This document shows, in pieces, positions 32,974 through 45,756 of a stretch of DNA of 64,000 nt. The notes beneath the pieces were generated by a model, which saw nothing but the letters and a program-made list of their open reading frames with translations, was not told where the DNA came from and searched no databases. The translations under genes were made by a program, and so were the position numbers. The stretch comes from Cyclaneusma minus (Eukaryota > Ascomycota > Leotiomycetes > Marthamycetales > Marthamycetaceae), in NCBI GenBank assembly GCA_037179335.1, contig JAKZHN010000022.1, positions 310,001-374,000 of the forward strand, written 5' to 3'. How positions within the stretch are numbered: the stretch's first letter is position 1; each line of letters begins with the position of its first letter.

Positions 32974-35900
32974 TCAAGTCCCAACCCCACCCACACCCAT
33001 CCCCCCACCATCCAAACTACACCGACACCTACACTCCGGCTCCGGACACTCCGTATGCATTTCAAACCACCTCTGCCCATGATCCGCATGCACACCATGC
33101 CTACACTTCAAACAAAAGCTAAAAAACCCTCTCAATTTCCTCCCCGCCTCGCTGTTCAACTCCGGTCTATCACTCCTAGGCATGCCCAAATGCAACATAC
33201 AAACTGCGCAACGCGGCAAATGCTTTCCACACTTGCTGCAGCTAATGCCTGCATTCTGCATGCTGCTCGTCAGCGGATTGCGCAGTTCGGGTTTGACGGG
33301 CGGTACGGAGGTGGAGGGAGATGCGGTGCCGGGGCCGTGGAACGAGGAGGTGTGGGGGTGCGTGAAGGGGGGCATTTGGGAGGAGCGGGGGGCGGCGGTG
33401 TGGGAGATGTCGTTGGAGCAGTTTCCGCAGCGTAGTGTGACTTGGCGAGGGGGCGGCGTGAGTACGGTGCTGCCATCCCTTCTGCGGCTCTTGCGCGCGG
33501 ACGCAGCGTCGAATTTGCAACGGTCGATGAAAAGATGGTTCACGTTGAAAAAGGCGCGGTATTCGTCACGCCAGCGCTTGAAACGGAGGTCGGTGATGTA
33601 GCGGGGGGCACAGAAAGATAAAAGGAGGACGGCGGTTTGGACGTCGGCGAATTTGGCAATGTATTTTTCGAGGATGGTTACAAAGTCGTCGGTGATGCCG
33701 GTGAGCAGGATGCCTTCGATGTCGCCAGTTTCTTTGCACTCGGCGACGTTGGCGGCAAGCCAGGTGGTTAGGTCGGCGTCGGTGAAGTTGCAGAGGGCGA
33801 CGGCGACGCGAGCACGCATGGGGAGGGACTTTTCGTTGGCTACCGCTTTCCAGTCTCCGGTGCTGACTAGTGCATAGACGGCACGAAGATAGGGGTCTTG
33901 GCTCAGTCGAGTATTGTCTCGAAGAGCGTCTGCCCAGTCACTTCCATCGAGTTTCAATTTCCAACCATTCTTCATTTGGAAGTCAACGCCCATTGCGAGG
34001 AACATCAAGTCCGGGCCTGCCTTCTTCAGGATTTCCACTGTTCGGTCTGGCCTGTCGTAGAAAAGTGCTTTGGCAGCTGCCTTGGAGTGTTCGCCTTGCT
34101 CCACCAATTCAGATAGACTCGACTCTAGGTCATGGGTGCCTCTTCCCCAGCGGCAGATAGCAAGGCAAAGAGTTCGATGATTTGGCTTTGCGGTTGAAAC
34201 TGGGCCAGCTTCTTCAAGACCGCATCTTTGGTTTATCTGCCCTATGAGTTGTTCCCAATCAGGGGCCTCTGGAATACTTATTTCGTCGTCAACGAAACGA
34301 GCTTCAGGATTTCTTCCTATAACGTGTTAACACCTGTTTGAGCGATTTCTGGGCAAATACTTACCAAGATCGTTATTCCATATCGACTGGACTCCCAGAT
34401 AGCTCAAGTCTAAAGGCCCTGTCACCAAACCATCATCTGCACTGGCTTCCTCCGCACCAGAAACACAGGACCAGACGTCCTCAAGCCAGGGGTCATCAGC
34501 CACAATTTCTTTATTCTTCTCGCAGTCAAACAGATAGCCTGCTTTGATCCTCGCTAGCATCGACTTCTTGCCCGTCCTGGAAGTCTTGCTTTTGTCATGG
34601 GAACTGAGTAGTAATTCGTGCTGCTCCCGACTCGAAAGAGTTTTCTTGCTCGCAACTGGGAGACTATCAGGGCCAACTCCATTGAACTGTAAGCTGCGCT
34701 TTGAATCATTTCGTTTGGGAGCCTTGACTGGAGAACCACTAGGAGGCGGTCTCGTCAGACTAGATTTTCGGCTATGGGTACCGTTAGATTTGATGCTGCT
34801 CAAGCTTGCAGTGTGCGGTTTTTGATAGCTAACTGCCTTGGTCTTCGCAGCATCAAGAGTGACCTCTTCGAGGCGGGCATTTAGATCGGCCCCTTGTAGT
34901 AGTAGACCTTGTGATGGCAGGCGGGCCATTTCAGGCTGCGCAGGCCGGCCACCAATAGATTGGAGAGGAGCTGTATTAGGGAGTTTGAGGACCTCCATCT
35001 TGTTGTCTGCGCGCAGAGCCACAAGTCTGGGTGTGATACCTTTTGCGGGCAATGCAACCCAGTCGAATGATACCAGACGCTTTTCAAAGGTCCTTTTGGG
35101 AGTACTTACACCGAGACTGGAATTCTCCAAAGTGTAGGCGCCTTTGATTCGGAGGAGCTCTGGACTGCCATCCACTTCTTTGCTGTATACATCTGTGTCG
35201 GTATTCTCCCGGACGGTGTTGAATATCCGAAGCTGGCCAGATGTAGACAAAACACCAAGATAGCCACGATGATCTCGAAAGTATCGGAGGTTCTTGATTT
35301 GAGCATGGGCTTTGGGGTCCGTTGTCTCGATTGCGTTGCTTATCTTGAGCGCAGCCCCCCATGGAAGCTCGCCACTGTCAACAGACTCGTTGTAAGGAGC
35401 AGACGCAACATTACGAGAAGTTGCCCGGCGATCCCAGACTAATACACTAGAATCGTCCAGGGAGGATGAAGCAAAATAGTTGGTGTCAGCGTAGTCAATG
35501 GCTAGGTTATTGTTGCACCTGGTCTGGAAGGTAGTGACGGCACCACCCGGGTCTGGAAAACTTATGAGTCTTCGGTCGCTGCCAGTGGGGAAGGTCCACT
35601 TACCTCGAATGTCGTGAATACGGACTCCTTGATTCTTGATGCCAACCACCAATGTTTTCGGTTGGTCCTCGAAGAACTTGATGCTAGTGATGGACAAGCT
35701 CGGCTCCGTCTTGAATATGGGTTCCCCGGTGGCTGGAACCCCTTGCCAACCTTTCTTGGAGTGGTCCCAATTGGCAAGGCGCTGGTTGAGATCCCATATC
35801 TGAAGACACATGTCATTTCTTACTCGGTCCAAACCCACAGCTACGTGTCCTAGAGTGTTGAAAGCCACAGCTTGACAAGCTCTTCCTAACCTCAGCGGTA

Positions 35901-36183
35901 AGATTAAGGCGGCATTGGCGTTATCATCAACTCGAAGGAGATGGACCTCTCCTCGTGGAGTTCCTAGAGCAACCAGACCGTTGATGGTGGGAGACCAGTC
36001 GTAGGAGGTAAGCTGAGGGCACTCGGAGTGCTGTGCGAGTTTGGTAAAGTCATCGGAATCTTTGGATTTTGCCGGAACCTTGCCTCCATACAGCTCGATA
36101 GTCCGATGATGAGTATTGATGATCATGAACTCCTCCCGGGTAGGATTGGGGGACCACCGGACGATGCCATCGCTTTGAGCCAT
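32974..36183 (-). CDS. SEA4: SEA/GATOR2 complex subunit Sea4/MIOS (WD40, C-terminal zinc domain)
   Basis: Predicted 1036-residue homologue of yeast Sea4 and animal MIOS, part of the vacuole-associated complex that signals amino-acid supply to TORC1. Exons are 36183-35604, 35552-34365 and 34316-32974. The N-terminus (IVRWSPNPTREEFMIIN) starts a WD40 propeller with VALGTPRGEVHLLRV, LQIWDLNQRLANWD and SSVLVWDRRATS. A helical alpha-solenoid half follows (WSCVSGAEEASADDG, YDRPDRTVEILKKAGPDL). The C-terminus is the diagnostic cysteine/histidine zinc module: CGNCSNDI, CSKCGKHLPRCAVCMLHLG, FCLKCRHGVHADHGQRWF, HTECPEPECRCRC. Intron 1 (51 nt) is also a multiple of three. An in-frame Met upstream is possible, but 36183 fits MIOS N-termini. 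It diverges from EFG1. Confidence 0.9.
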
Positions 36184-36600
36184 GGTGGGGCTCAAATCGA
36201 TTTGAGGTCGAATTAGAAAGGAGAGTATCAAGTATTAAAGTAAAGAATTAAGAGAGGTCGTATTCACGTGGGACTCCTAGAAAGACAAGGATTGGAAAAT
36301 GGTAACCAAGTCCAAGAAGCAACATGCCAACCCGGAGGTTGCGATTGAAACTGGGACGAGGCCACTGAAGTCGAGCCTCATTTGGGCCATGGGTACAGAG
36401 ACATCAGTATCAAAAAGGTGAAAGCGAAGTTCAGACTGTGAAGCTGCCAGGCACACGATGCTTGGCGGCGCGTTCCGCCGATCTGCTAGCTCGGCGCTAG
36501 CGCGGGCGGCGATTGCAGGCAAAAATAATGCAGACACGCTTTCACCACCCTGCGACTCTTTCATCTGACCCTTCGTCCGTGAACTTGCACAGTCGCAATC
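36184..36600. promoter_or_regulatory. Shared divergent promoter of SEA4 and EFG1
   Basis: A 417-bp gap between two divergent ATGs. It links a nutrient-signalling gene to a ribosome-biogenesis gene. No individual binding sites assigned. Confidence 0.45.
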
Positions 36601-37438
36601 ATGGCTACCGACACCGTACATTCGTCGCGACAATCGCTGGTTGCCGGCGCCAAACCAAAACCAAAGAAATCCAAGAAGCCCGCACATCGATCCACGCAGT
36701 TGGCCGATCTCCAAGCAAAGGGTTCAAGCATTGGATTCCTCAAGAAACGCATCCGCGATATCACCAGGCGTCTCGAAGGTGTCGAGAATCTACCTGCCAC
36801 CGTGAGAGTAGAAGATGAGCGTGCACTAGCAGCATACCAGGAGAAGTTGCAAGCAGCGCTAGAGGAGAAGACGAAAAAGAAAATCATCTCAAAATACCAT
36901 ATGGTCCGCTTCTTTGGTGAGTCTGCTCGTCATCTAGCTGGTCAAGGAACTCTCCGCTAACGTGTCTGTTCTTGCAGAGCGGCAAAAGGCTGAACGAAGA
37001 CTCAAGAAGCTGAAGAAAAGCCTACAAGCCGCCGAATCGCCCGAGGAAACCGAAAGCTTGAAGAAGCAAGTGCATATCGCGGAAGTCGACCTGAACTACA
37101 CGACACACTCTCCTCTCCTGAAACCCTACATCGCTATATTCAGGGAAAATGACAAGGCGGGAGAGTCAAAGAAGCCGGAGATGTGGTATGAGGTCGAGCG
37201 AGCAATGGAGGCAGGGACCCTGCGGCAACTTCGAGACAGCGTTGGTCTGACAGTCAAGGTACCGACCGCCGCAGTGAAGAAAGCGAAGAAAGCGAAGTCG
37301 AAGTCTGAGGAGACGAGGAGGGGCACCAGCAAAGCTGGGAAATCCGACGCTCCGAAGAGTAGCACGAAGATGGACGTGGATGACCATGAAGGGAATGAGG
37401 ACGATGGGGAAGACAGCGATGGAGGGTTCTTTGAGTGA
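36601..37438 (+). CDS. EFG1: rRNA-processing protein Efg1
   Basis: Nucleolar factor needed for early 18S rRNA processing. Exons are 36601-36916 and 36978-37438, giving 258 residues. The protein is Lys-rich and mostly helical: IGFLKKRIRDITRRLEGVEN, KTKKKIISKYHMVRFF|ERQKAERRLKK across the intron, then VDLNYTTHSPLLKPYIAIF and PEMWYEVERAMEAGTLRQLR. These are the Efg1 family signatures. The tail is Lys/Ser-rich then acidic (DDHEGNEDDGEDSDGGFFE), as in other nucleolar proteins. Confidence 0.92.
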
Positions 37439-37640
37439 AACGGTTGTGCTGAATATTATGTGGAGTTTATGGCTGTTTATGATACCCTGACACTGGCGAC
37501 TCTGGCTTGACTCTGGCTTTTGACACGATGAGCTCTGGAGTTGGAAGGAAATTGAAAAGGAAGCACTGTATTTCAGATGTTTGCTATGAAACTGATGGTC
37601 CAATATGAAAATATATGAGAATGATTCCGATGGTGGCTTA

Positions 37641-37982
37641 CTACTGAACTTTTGATTTTGTATCATGGCACTTGTCCGAAGATGGTAATAGGCAGGGCGA
37701 GCCGAGATCAATGTCTCTGGGGCCCCACATGCATGGAAAGCTTGGTTGCTTTTGCACACCCAGGGCACCAGCCAAGGTCTCACCTTCGACTTCGAATAAC
37801 ACATTGACCTTTGGATCTTTCACCACGCATCCTTTCGACTTTTGCGGCTTGCCGCTTTTCATCGCATATTCCCTCTCTGGCAAGCTAACATTCACCCTCT
37901 GCTTCGTCAGAGCTATACTGTACATTTCGGGCTTATTGTCACACACTTGCTTCCACCCGCGACGGCCGGGCCCAGTGAACAA
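37641..37982 (-). CDS. Possible small protein, model incomplete
   Basis: An open frame with good codon texture reads LFTGPGRRGWKQVCDNKPEM ... VQKQPSFPCMWGPRDIDL and ends in TAG. The first internal Met is at 37923. An upstream exon at about 38104-38072 (MPSKAIDQETK, then GTAAGT) is attractive, but its phase does not fit this frame. With the nearest acceptor it gives instead a 41-residue Cys-containing peptide. Function unknown. Confidence 0.3.
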   Translation of the reverse strand: MFTGPGRRGWKQVCDNKPEMYSIALTKQRVNVSLPEREYAMKSGKPQKSKGCVVKDPKVNVLFEVEGETLAGALGVQKQPSFPCMWGPRDIDLGSPCLLPSSDKCHDTKSKVQ

Positions 37983-38533
37983 TCTGTTGCTTCACAGATT
38001 TCCTGTCAGAGTAAGTTGAAATTATCTCTTTATTCTAACGTTCTTCCATGATATTGCGTATCAGCACTTACCTTCGTTTCCTGATCTATGGCTTTGGAAG
38101 GCATGGAGCGACAAGCAAGGCTCTAGCCCGCTCGGCGGCTCGACGTTCACAACTTCACAACTTCCCACGAGCGGTGATATAGGAAATCATGTGTGAATCA
38201 AGATAATTATACCAAACCTTTCTATAAAAGAAATCGTCGCGCTCTCCCTCCCTTTCCTTCTTCTTTCTTCGGCCCTTGGTACATTCGAACTCCAGCAGGA
38301 TCCAATTCGGTTCATGCCACTTTGCTGTTAGTTAACATACCCTCCTGCACCCTCGAAAATCTTCGACCTGTATGTAGTGTTTGTTATGACGGCTCAAAGT
38401 GAGCTAGGACACTATCCTCGCTCTTCCCCTACCTTTGTGTTTCTTATCAACATGTCAATCTTCTGGCAAGGTGAAAGCCTTTGACAATCATCAGTTAACA
38501 AGATCACAGTATCTATCCCAGCCCAGTACCAAT

Positions 38534-39525
38534 ATGTCGACCACTTCAGACCCATCAAACCCCATCCTCGACAGGTACCCGAGTGTAGCCGAATGGCTCG
38601 CCAGTCGAGAGGCAATGCCAATGGCCGTCATCCCCGGCAACTCACCTCTCCAACCTCGCTCTGCCAACACATCAACCACTTCACCCCCCGCTGACGGCAC
38701 TAACTGGATCGGCCTCCTAGGCGGTATGTTCAGATATCCACATATCCCCATATTCCCTCCCATATGCCCATCTCACCTCCACCTCCCATTAGTCCCCAAC
38801 ACTTACCCAACCTATTCCAACGCTAATACAAATATCCAGAATACCGCGCCGCCCACCCCGACCCCTCAGGCATAGACTACCAAGAAAGCTGCGCCCCCAA
38901 CGGCCAATTCACCTGCACAGTCGTGATCAAAGAATCCCCCACACCTCTCGGCGACCCAAATGCAGCTTACACCCGCAAGAAAGATGCCAAAAAAGCTGCT
39001 GCCCACGCCGCCGTTGCCTGGCTACGCAGTAACAACTTCATGCCCCCGGACGGAGTTACTTTCCCAAAACCCAAGCCAACTCCTCCTCCCCCTAAGCCCA
39101 AGTCCGCAATTACCTCTCCCACCGCCGGCTCCTCCACTTCTACCCCCCAGCCAGGCACACCTTCTGCAGCGGCCGCCAACGGCGCTAAACATGGCCAAAG
39201 AGTAGTCGAATTATGCCTGAAGCTAGGATTCAATATGCCTAGTTATCGATTGAGTGCGAAGAAGGATGCACCGGCTATTTGGAGCGGATGGGCGGAGTTT
39301 CATGATCCACGAGTGGAAGAGGGGAGGGTAGGAGAGGTTAGACAGGTGTATGGGAAGGCGAATGCGAGGGAGGCGGTGGCGGAGGGGGTAGTGAGGTTTT
39401 TGGAAAGTGTGTTGGCGGACAGGATAGAGAGGATTAGGGTGCGGGAGGAGGAGAGGAAAAGGGGGAATGAGGGGGGTGGGGAGAGGGCGGGGAAGGAGAT
39501 GAGGGTTGGCGATGTGGAGATTTGA
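38534..39525 (+). CDS. Protein with double-stranded-RNA-binding-like domain
   Basis: Exons are 38534-38723 and 38840-39525, giving 291 residues. The intron falls inside the domain: NWIGLLG|EYRAAHPDPSGIDYQE. The domain continues as FTCTVVIKESPTPLGDPNAA and the basic second helix KKDAKKAAAHAAVAWLRS, which together form the DRBM pattern. A Pro/Ser linker (PKPKPTPPPPKPKS) and a second weakly similar module (HGQRVVELCLKLGFNMPSYR ... REAVAEGVVRFLES) follow. The tail is Arg/Glu-rich. No RNase III or helicase domain is attached, so it may be an RNA-binding cofactor; the partner is unknown. Confidence 0.75.
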
Positions 39526-40578
39526 AGGTCGGGCTGGGACTTGGGGGGATGGGTTGAGTGGATTCTGGGGACAAGATGTGAGGTGCGCCGGAGAGTGGGG
39601 TGATAGCTCGGTTGGGGAGTTCGCGGCCAAAGGGGCACTTGAGCAATGGGCTCGTCTACATTTTTTGCTGTCTCTGCAACATAGACGCGAAAAGAATTGC
39701 GTCACGGCAGACTGATGACGGAAGTCTTCTCTTCTCAGTGTGGGAGAAATTGCAAAAGATGTAGACGTGTCAATTGCTTGAATGTTTCTGCTCTTTGGAA
39801 GGCGATCTAGGTATTGAATTGCCCCAACAAGTACCTTATTGATTGAACTCAGACACGGAAAGATTTGGGTGAGTGGTTAGAGACCGGGAGGAAGACTTTA
39901 TGCTATGATTTATGACTAAACTAGGTAGGTAGCTTATTCCTGAAAATGCTATTGGTAGACTCCGTAGGTGTCTGGTTGGCTCCCTCAGTGTTCTTGATTC
40001 CTCGAGTGACCCCAACAAGTCCTCGCATCATCACCGCTGTCAAGGCCTGGAGAATCCTGCACGTCAACTTTGCCTACTCCTTCGTTTTACGAGTTATAGA
40101 AATAAGACTAGTATATTCGTAATCTCCGTAAAATTTGCAGTCTAATGGTGTATGGCACGAGTTTCTGTCGACGTGCAACAAAACGTGCTTTTTACTTACC
40201 AATCGCCTTATTGGGCATAGTGGATTTATAAGTCTTCTAGCGACAGAATACAGATAGTGGCACCGGTGGGTGGAAATGGGGATGGCGGTGGATCATGGAA
40301 TCGACAGGACGATGGTGATTCGACAGAGCGCTGGGACATCGACGGAGTGCTGGAAAGTAACGAAGACCAGAGGGATCTTGCTCACAGGTTGCATTTGCAT
40401 ACCGACATCTTCGTCCTCCCCTTCATCCACGTGCCCTCGACCTAGATAGTATCCAGCAACCCCCGTTTCTTTGATCTTCATCTCCTATCCGGGCATCCAA
40501 GCAGTAACAGATATCCAGGTCTTCGATATAAGCCTTCAAAACACTCATTACTTTCACGAGTCCACACTCCATGATCCA
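39526..40578. other. Spacer with one solo copy of a dispersed motif
   Basis: No gene is supported. At 40167-40184 the phrase GTCGACGTGCAACAAAAC matches the terminal motif of the repeat cluster at 56-57 kb. Confidence 0.5.
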
Positions 40579-42086
40579 CTAAAAGATGGCCAGAATATTC
40601 GGCGGGCTATCCCAATGAGATTAGTTCAAGATAACCATATCCGCATGCAATAGTAAATGGGATGAGAAAACTTACCTCGCAACTCCACCAGGCACATTGC
40701 AGACCTCGCTCGTAACGAAAAAGCTCCACCTGCCCACTTCCTTACAATGTGCTGCCAATTTCTCTAGATCGAAGAGCTCGCCGATCGGACATCCCCAGCC
40801 TGCGAGCAAGACTTCGTGGAGCATGTAGTCTTTCTTGGATGCTGCAATTCCACATCACCCGTCAGCATATTTTTCAACAGCAACAATCCGAGGCATAGAA
40901 CATCTTGAGTTCATCCACTTCGTCACAATACTTTCTTGCGAATCTTGGGGCTGAGAAAGGTGAGGAGGAAGAGGAAAGGGAGAGGAGAGATCGAAGACCA
41001 GAGAAACAAAAGACTTACGCCAGCACTCAAAACTCGGCTGATCTCCCCCAACCGCCGCAAAATTCTCCCAAATCCACTTCAGTACTTCCTCACTCTGCTC
41101 CACCCCCGCAAAATGCGGCGGCATAACTGCCTTGTACTCATTCATCTTAGATTCATCCGTGGCGTCATGAGCTGCCATGAAGCCACTCCTCACCAGCAAA
41201 ACATCACCAAACTTAATCTCCGTCCCCTGATACTCCGCCACCTTCAGCAAATCCTCCAAAGGTATCGCGTAAGATTCGAAAGCATTGTAAGGGATTGGGG
41301 GATCCTGTGCGAGACGCCAAGAATGGTAATCGAGCAGAATCCCACGACCAACGATGCCGTGCTCGGACATGGCTTGAATGCCATTGACGGTAGTTTTTTC
41401 ACCAGCGCTGTTGAAGCCGTTTCCCACATCACCGTGGATATCTCTAAGGGTGACGCCGTTGTAGAAGAGTTTTTCGCGCTGGTAGGCGAAGTGGCGGAGG
41501 CCGTCCCATTGGGAGGATACTTGGGAATTGAAGGTCCAGATGTCGTCGTTGACGGTGCGCGGGGCTTTGTGGAGGAGGGTTTGGTGGAAGGTTTGACGGG
41601 CGAAGAAGGATTTGTTGGGGCCTTGGGCGGGCAGAGGCCAGTTGAGTGAGATTCTGTGGAGGTTTGGAATTGTGAGAAGATTAGGATTTTACTTGTGATT
41701 GAAGAAAACGTGAAATAGTGAAGTTGTAGATTCACTCTGGCTCTCAGAAACACGGGGAGGTTAACAAGAATCATCAGGGTCAGATACTCCGTTAAGTCTG
41801 GTTTCGTAATCCCTGAACCAGCGGTGGTAAATGTGGACAAAAATCATCTAAATGTGAGAACAACTGTAGTGATGAGAGGTTCCTACCGGACACCAGTGTT
41901 CAACTCTTCCTTCGCTGCCTTCGCTACTCTCTCATCCGTAAGTCGGTTCAAGGTTCCGAGCTCATCGTTGTCTCCGTACAAACCCCAAGCGGATAGATGA
42001 GGGTCGCCATCGCGAAGAGGGAGAGCAGAAAAGTCAGGAATTCCGTTGGAGTTAAGTTCGAACTTCTTAAGAGCCTTTGACGCCAT
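40579..42086 (-). CDS. Cyclase-family protein (kynurenine formamidase-like fold)
   Basis: Exons are 42086-41887, 41653-41019, 40841-40676 and 40606-40579, giving 342 residues. Hallmarks of the fungal cyclase family (PF04199) are present: SAWGLYGDNDELGTLNRL near the N-terminus, GVRISLNWPL across intron 1, SSQWDGLRHF in place of the classical HxGTHxD box, GRGILLDYHSW, FGDVLLVRSGFM, and a C-terminus joined over a 28-nt last exon as VCNVPGGVASPPNILAIF. The 28-nt exon is supported by matching family ends. The Gln in SQWDGLRH replaces the first metal-ligand His of bacterial formamidases, as is common in fungal members, so the substrate is unclear. Confidence 0.85.
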
Positions 42087-43187
42087 ATTCGAAGAGAATC
42101 GACTGCAATGGAAGAGTCACGAAGTAGTGAAAGTGTAATTTGATCAAGCCGGATTGCAGTGGAAGAGTGAAGAAATGGAAAGGTAATTCAGACGATATAG
42201 TCTAACTTGGACCAGACTAGTTGGTCAACTTTCAAGACGAAGAGTGAGAATCGAGAACAAAGCCACAGAGATGATACTACTTGACTGATTCTGATTCAGA
42301 GGAGCTTTTTGAGAATTGAGAGCTTGGAAACACTCGACTGATTGAGGAGACCATACAGCACTCATCCGTCGATAGTGGGGTCGTCGGATAGGAGCGGTCA
42401 CGTGTGTGGGGTCGGTATGAAATGACGGAAGTCGAGACTCGAGAGTGATCGATCGCCATGTCTATTTTTGGTCCAGGAAGCAAACATGGTGAAAGTAGTG
42501 AGGAAAATGGAGATTATTGCTTGGGGAAATTACTGTAGACAGAACATTGAATTGAGAGAGAGAAGAAGAGAAATGAAAAGATTGTAGATCACCGTACAGT
42601 GTAAAAATGCTGAAAGACACTTGGGGCAGTGCACCTTCAGATCTCCAGTCGGTCTGCCGTCGACTCCAAGTGACAAGGAAAGAGCAGTTAGCCTTGCTTG
42701 GCAACAGCGAACAAACAGGCAGCAGCATTACTTTAACCGCCAACGGGCCTCTGTACTCCTGGACAAACTTTATCTCTGTACTTCGACACCGAGTCGCTCG
42801 TCAACATTCAGCCGAGTCGCCCAGGAATTTGACGTGTCGTGGAGCATCGTTATCGTCGGCGCTTGCCAGCAGCAGCGGTGTGAAGCTTCAGCGAGCAGCA
42901 AAGGGGCTGCAGATTGAAGAAGAGTCGAGAGAACCAGCTGCCCAGCGACATCCCGACATCTTGCTAAGACACCAGCGGCGGCTAAAATAGCAGCGAGACT
43001 CCCGCCTCCCCACATCGTCACTTGCTTGTCAAGAGTCACGAGTTCACCCTACACTGCCACCTGTCGCGCGCGAATCGCGGCCTCTTTTGCGCTGCATCGG
43101 CCGCGCCCTGCAGAGATCTTCATCAACTCGAGTGCTGACTGCTGAGTTTCACTTACCGTCACCGTCCTCGCCGACGAACTGTTAGCC
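42087..43187. promoter_or_regulatory. Divergent promoter region and leaders
   Basis: 1.1 kb between the cyclase-family start and the stress-protein start. A 127-codon plus frame at 42607 lacks a recognisable domain and probably lies in the leader of the stress-protein gene. Confidence 0.45.
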
Positions 43188-45211
43188 ATGTCGCAACCAG
43201 CCTCCCCTTCTCTCGTAGCATCCGGATCTCCAAATGGCTCCCCAACCACCGCTACCGCGTCCGCCAGCAAGTCTCCTTTCGGTAAAGCCAGTCCGGGACT
43301 GCAGTCTATCCCAGAGGGCCGTCACCATTCTCATCCCGGGAAGGCTGATGAGCACCTCAATCCCGCAGAGAGCGTCACCACCGGCCTCAGCAACGCGATT
43401 TCTGCCGGTCTAGCCAAATTATCCTTCACTTCACCGCAAAAAAGCGACGCGATGAAGGCTGCTGACCGTCCAGTACTCTCCCGGAACCGTAAAAGTCGAT
43501 CTCCTCCTCCCGCTCTGTAAGTTCAAACCTTAGCTTTTCCCTCGAATCAGAGCACTTGTTTCAATCCCTTGGGTTGCAGAACCACCATGGATGATGGAAG
43601 CGTGGACGAGCGCTGATCCGGGGTAAACGCACCCCGTTTCTGCTGCTCAACATAAGGCCCGACTGCGCAACGGCTATCCGCTTTAGGCCAAATGGCCACC
43701 GTCCCTTGAGATGGAGGGGGGCAACCTTTCTCGCTTATCTCTTTTATGTGTATGAATCGCGGGCTGCCGGCACCCCACCTAGCGGACCGACGTCAACTGC
43801 TCCACACCCCATTATATGCCTCATTTTCTTATGTTGTGTATTTCTACTCTCCCTTTTGTATACTTTTACACCTCCTGTACTTTGTGGTGACTGTGGAGAT
43901 GGCACTGACTGTTAAACCCCAAAACAGCCGTTTCCAACGTCATGTTTCCTTCGATAACTTTTCCGGCGTAGAGCCGATTGACGACAAGAATACGCTGTCC
44001 TTCACTTTGAACGTCCGACACAAAGGCTACCAGTACAAGAGGAGGTCGCGTACCTTTATGGTCGGAGTCGATGAAAATACCTACTCCGACTATGCTGTGC
44101 AGTGGATGCTCGACGAGTTGGTCGATGATGGAGACCAAATCGTGTGCTTACGGGTCATCGAGGGCGGTTCCAAGATCAGTAGCGACAGGGCTTTGGAGGC
44201 AAAGCAGTACCAGGAGGAAGCATTTGCACTGATGGAAGGTATTCAGAAGAAGAATGATGACAACAGGGCTATCAGTATTGTTTTGGAATTCGCAGTCGGA
44301 AAATTACAGACTACATTTCAGAAGATGGTGAGTGGTTTAGGTCTAGCTTCTACCACGCGGCTGAGAACACCTATACTAATCACTTGGGGTACCAGATTAA
44401 GCTTTACGAACCTGGAATGTTGATCGTCGGCACGAAAGGTCGCAGTCTTGGTGGTATCCAAGGACTGATGAGCAACAGGAACTCGTTTTCGAAATGGTGT
44501 CTACAGTATTCGCCTATCCCGGTTGTCGTGGTCCGGCCGACAGCTAAGAGAGAGAAGAAGAAAATGAAGCGAAGTACCGATCCTTCTCGACAAGAATATA
44601 TCCATATCCTACAGGAGAGTGGAGCTTCGGAACATGAAGCAAATTCTATCGCAAATCGGAACATGGAAGCATTCGAGACACTTCTCGCAAACAACCCTGA
44701 CGCGGAAGCCCACGAAGTTGCTGCCGCATTAGGATTGCCAGCAAAATTCGATCCGACTATCAAACCACTTGATCTCACGAGCAGCCATGGTCATCCGCTG
44801 CGGAAGGTAGTCTCGGGGAGAAGTGATGCCACCAGCGAGTCTCCTGGCGACAGTCGATCGGCCAGTCCAGTGATTATGCGGAAGGGTCCTAGGTCTCCAG
44901 GCATCGACAGTCCAGCCTTGAGCGGAGCAGAAGACGAAAGCGACGATGAGGAGGGCGAGTTCGAAGCTGTTTCGGGACACGCACTTCTCGGAAACCAACC
45001 CAATTATGAGGAGAAGGAAGCCGAGAAGGAAGCCGAGAAGGAGGCCGAGATAAAGGCCGAAAAACTGCATCAGATGGAGGTTGGCGAAGCAGCAGCACTG
45101 GCAGCGGGTAGGAAGATGTCGGTAACATCGGTCGAAACTGTAGATAGTTCGACGTCGGGTGGAGGAGACAGTGGTGGTGGTGTGCCACTTGAGACTAATG
45201 CTGAGAAGTGA
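43188..45211 (+). CDS. Universal stress protein (UspA) domain protein
   Basis: Exons are 43188-43516, 43928-44327 and 44396-45211, giving 514 residues. The first exon encodes a Ser/Pro-rich tail. The 411-nt first intron is long for this genome, but the join gives SPPPAL|RFQRHVSFDNFS, the usual entry to the domain. The Usp fold follows: RRSRTFMVGVDENTYSDYAV, VDDGDQIVCLRVIEGGSK, ISIVLEFAVGKLQ and the nucleotide-binding loop GMLIVGTKGRSLGG ... SKWCLQYSPIPVVVV. The C-terminal half is disordered, phospho-site-rich and acidic, with tandem EKEAEKEAEKEAE. Fungal homologues are uncharacterised; a stress-linked ATP-binding role is family knowledge. Confidence 0.85.
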
Positions 45212-45756
45212 GAATGAGCATGCGGGGAAGGGCGCGTGAGGGCAGGCAGTAGGCGTCATTCAGGCTTATGGGAGGCTTATGAGAGATGAACCCTCTGGAA
45301 AGCGTTCCTTAGGTAGTTTGGCGTTTTTAGAACTATACCCAAGGCAACATCAGTTATTACCGGCTCGCAGTAGTATGGCAACACGCAGATTAAAAGGATA
45401 TTCTATCGCTCTGTTTGAGTTTAAAAACGAAGCAATTCACCCTCCTCGGCTCCGAGGTCGTTTCGTTCGGAAACGCCGGTCCTTGACCGTTGAAATTCGA
45501 AACCCAGCCCCTAACCCCCCCACCACATGTGCAGCATTCGCTGTTATCGCATGTGACGTAATTGCGGGCCGTTGCAGGCTATCGAGGCACCGTTGAGTTT
45601 CACGGGCTCCGAGACTGTCTCTCGATAACATCTGCCATTGAAGTTCTCATCCCCCTTCCTACGAACAGACTGACCTCGCCCTCAATTCATGTCTCCTCGA
45701 CCGTCGTGCGTAAGATATGCTGCTGAGCTGCTCGCAGCCACCAGCTATCCGGCGTA

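Noticed and set aside
35100..35160. Possible extra intron in SEA4 (GTAAGTACTCCC within SSLGVSTPKRTFEKR)
   Set aside because: The candidate intron would be only about 30-35 nt, shorter than any other here, and the frame reads well without it.
42607..42990. 127-codon plus-strand frame before the stress-protein gene
   Set aside because: No domain and it ends well before the real start; probably leader sequence.
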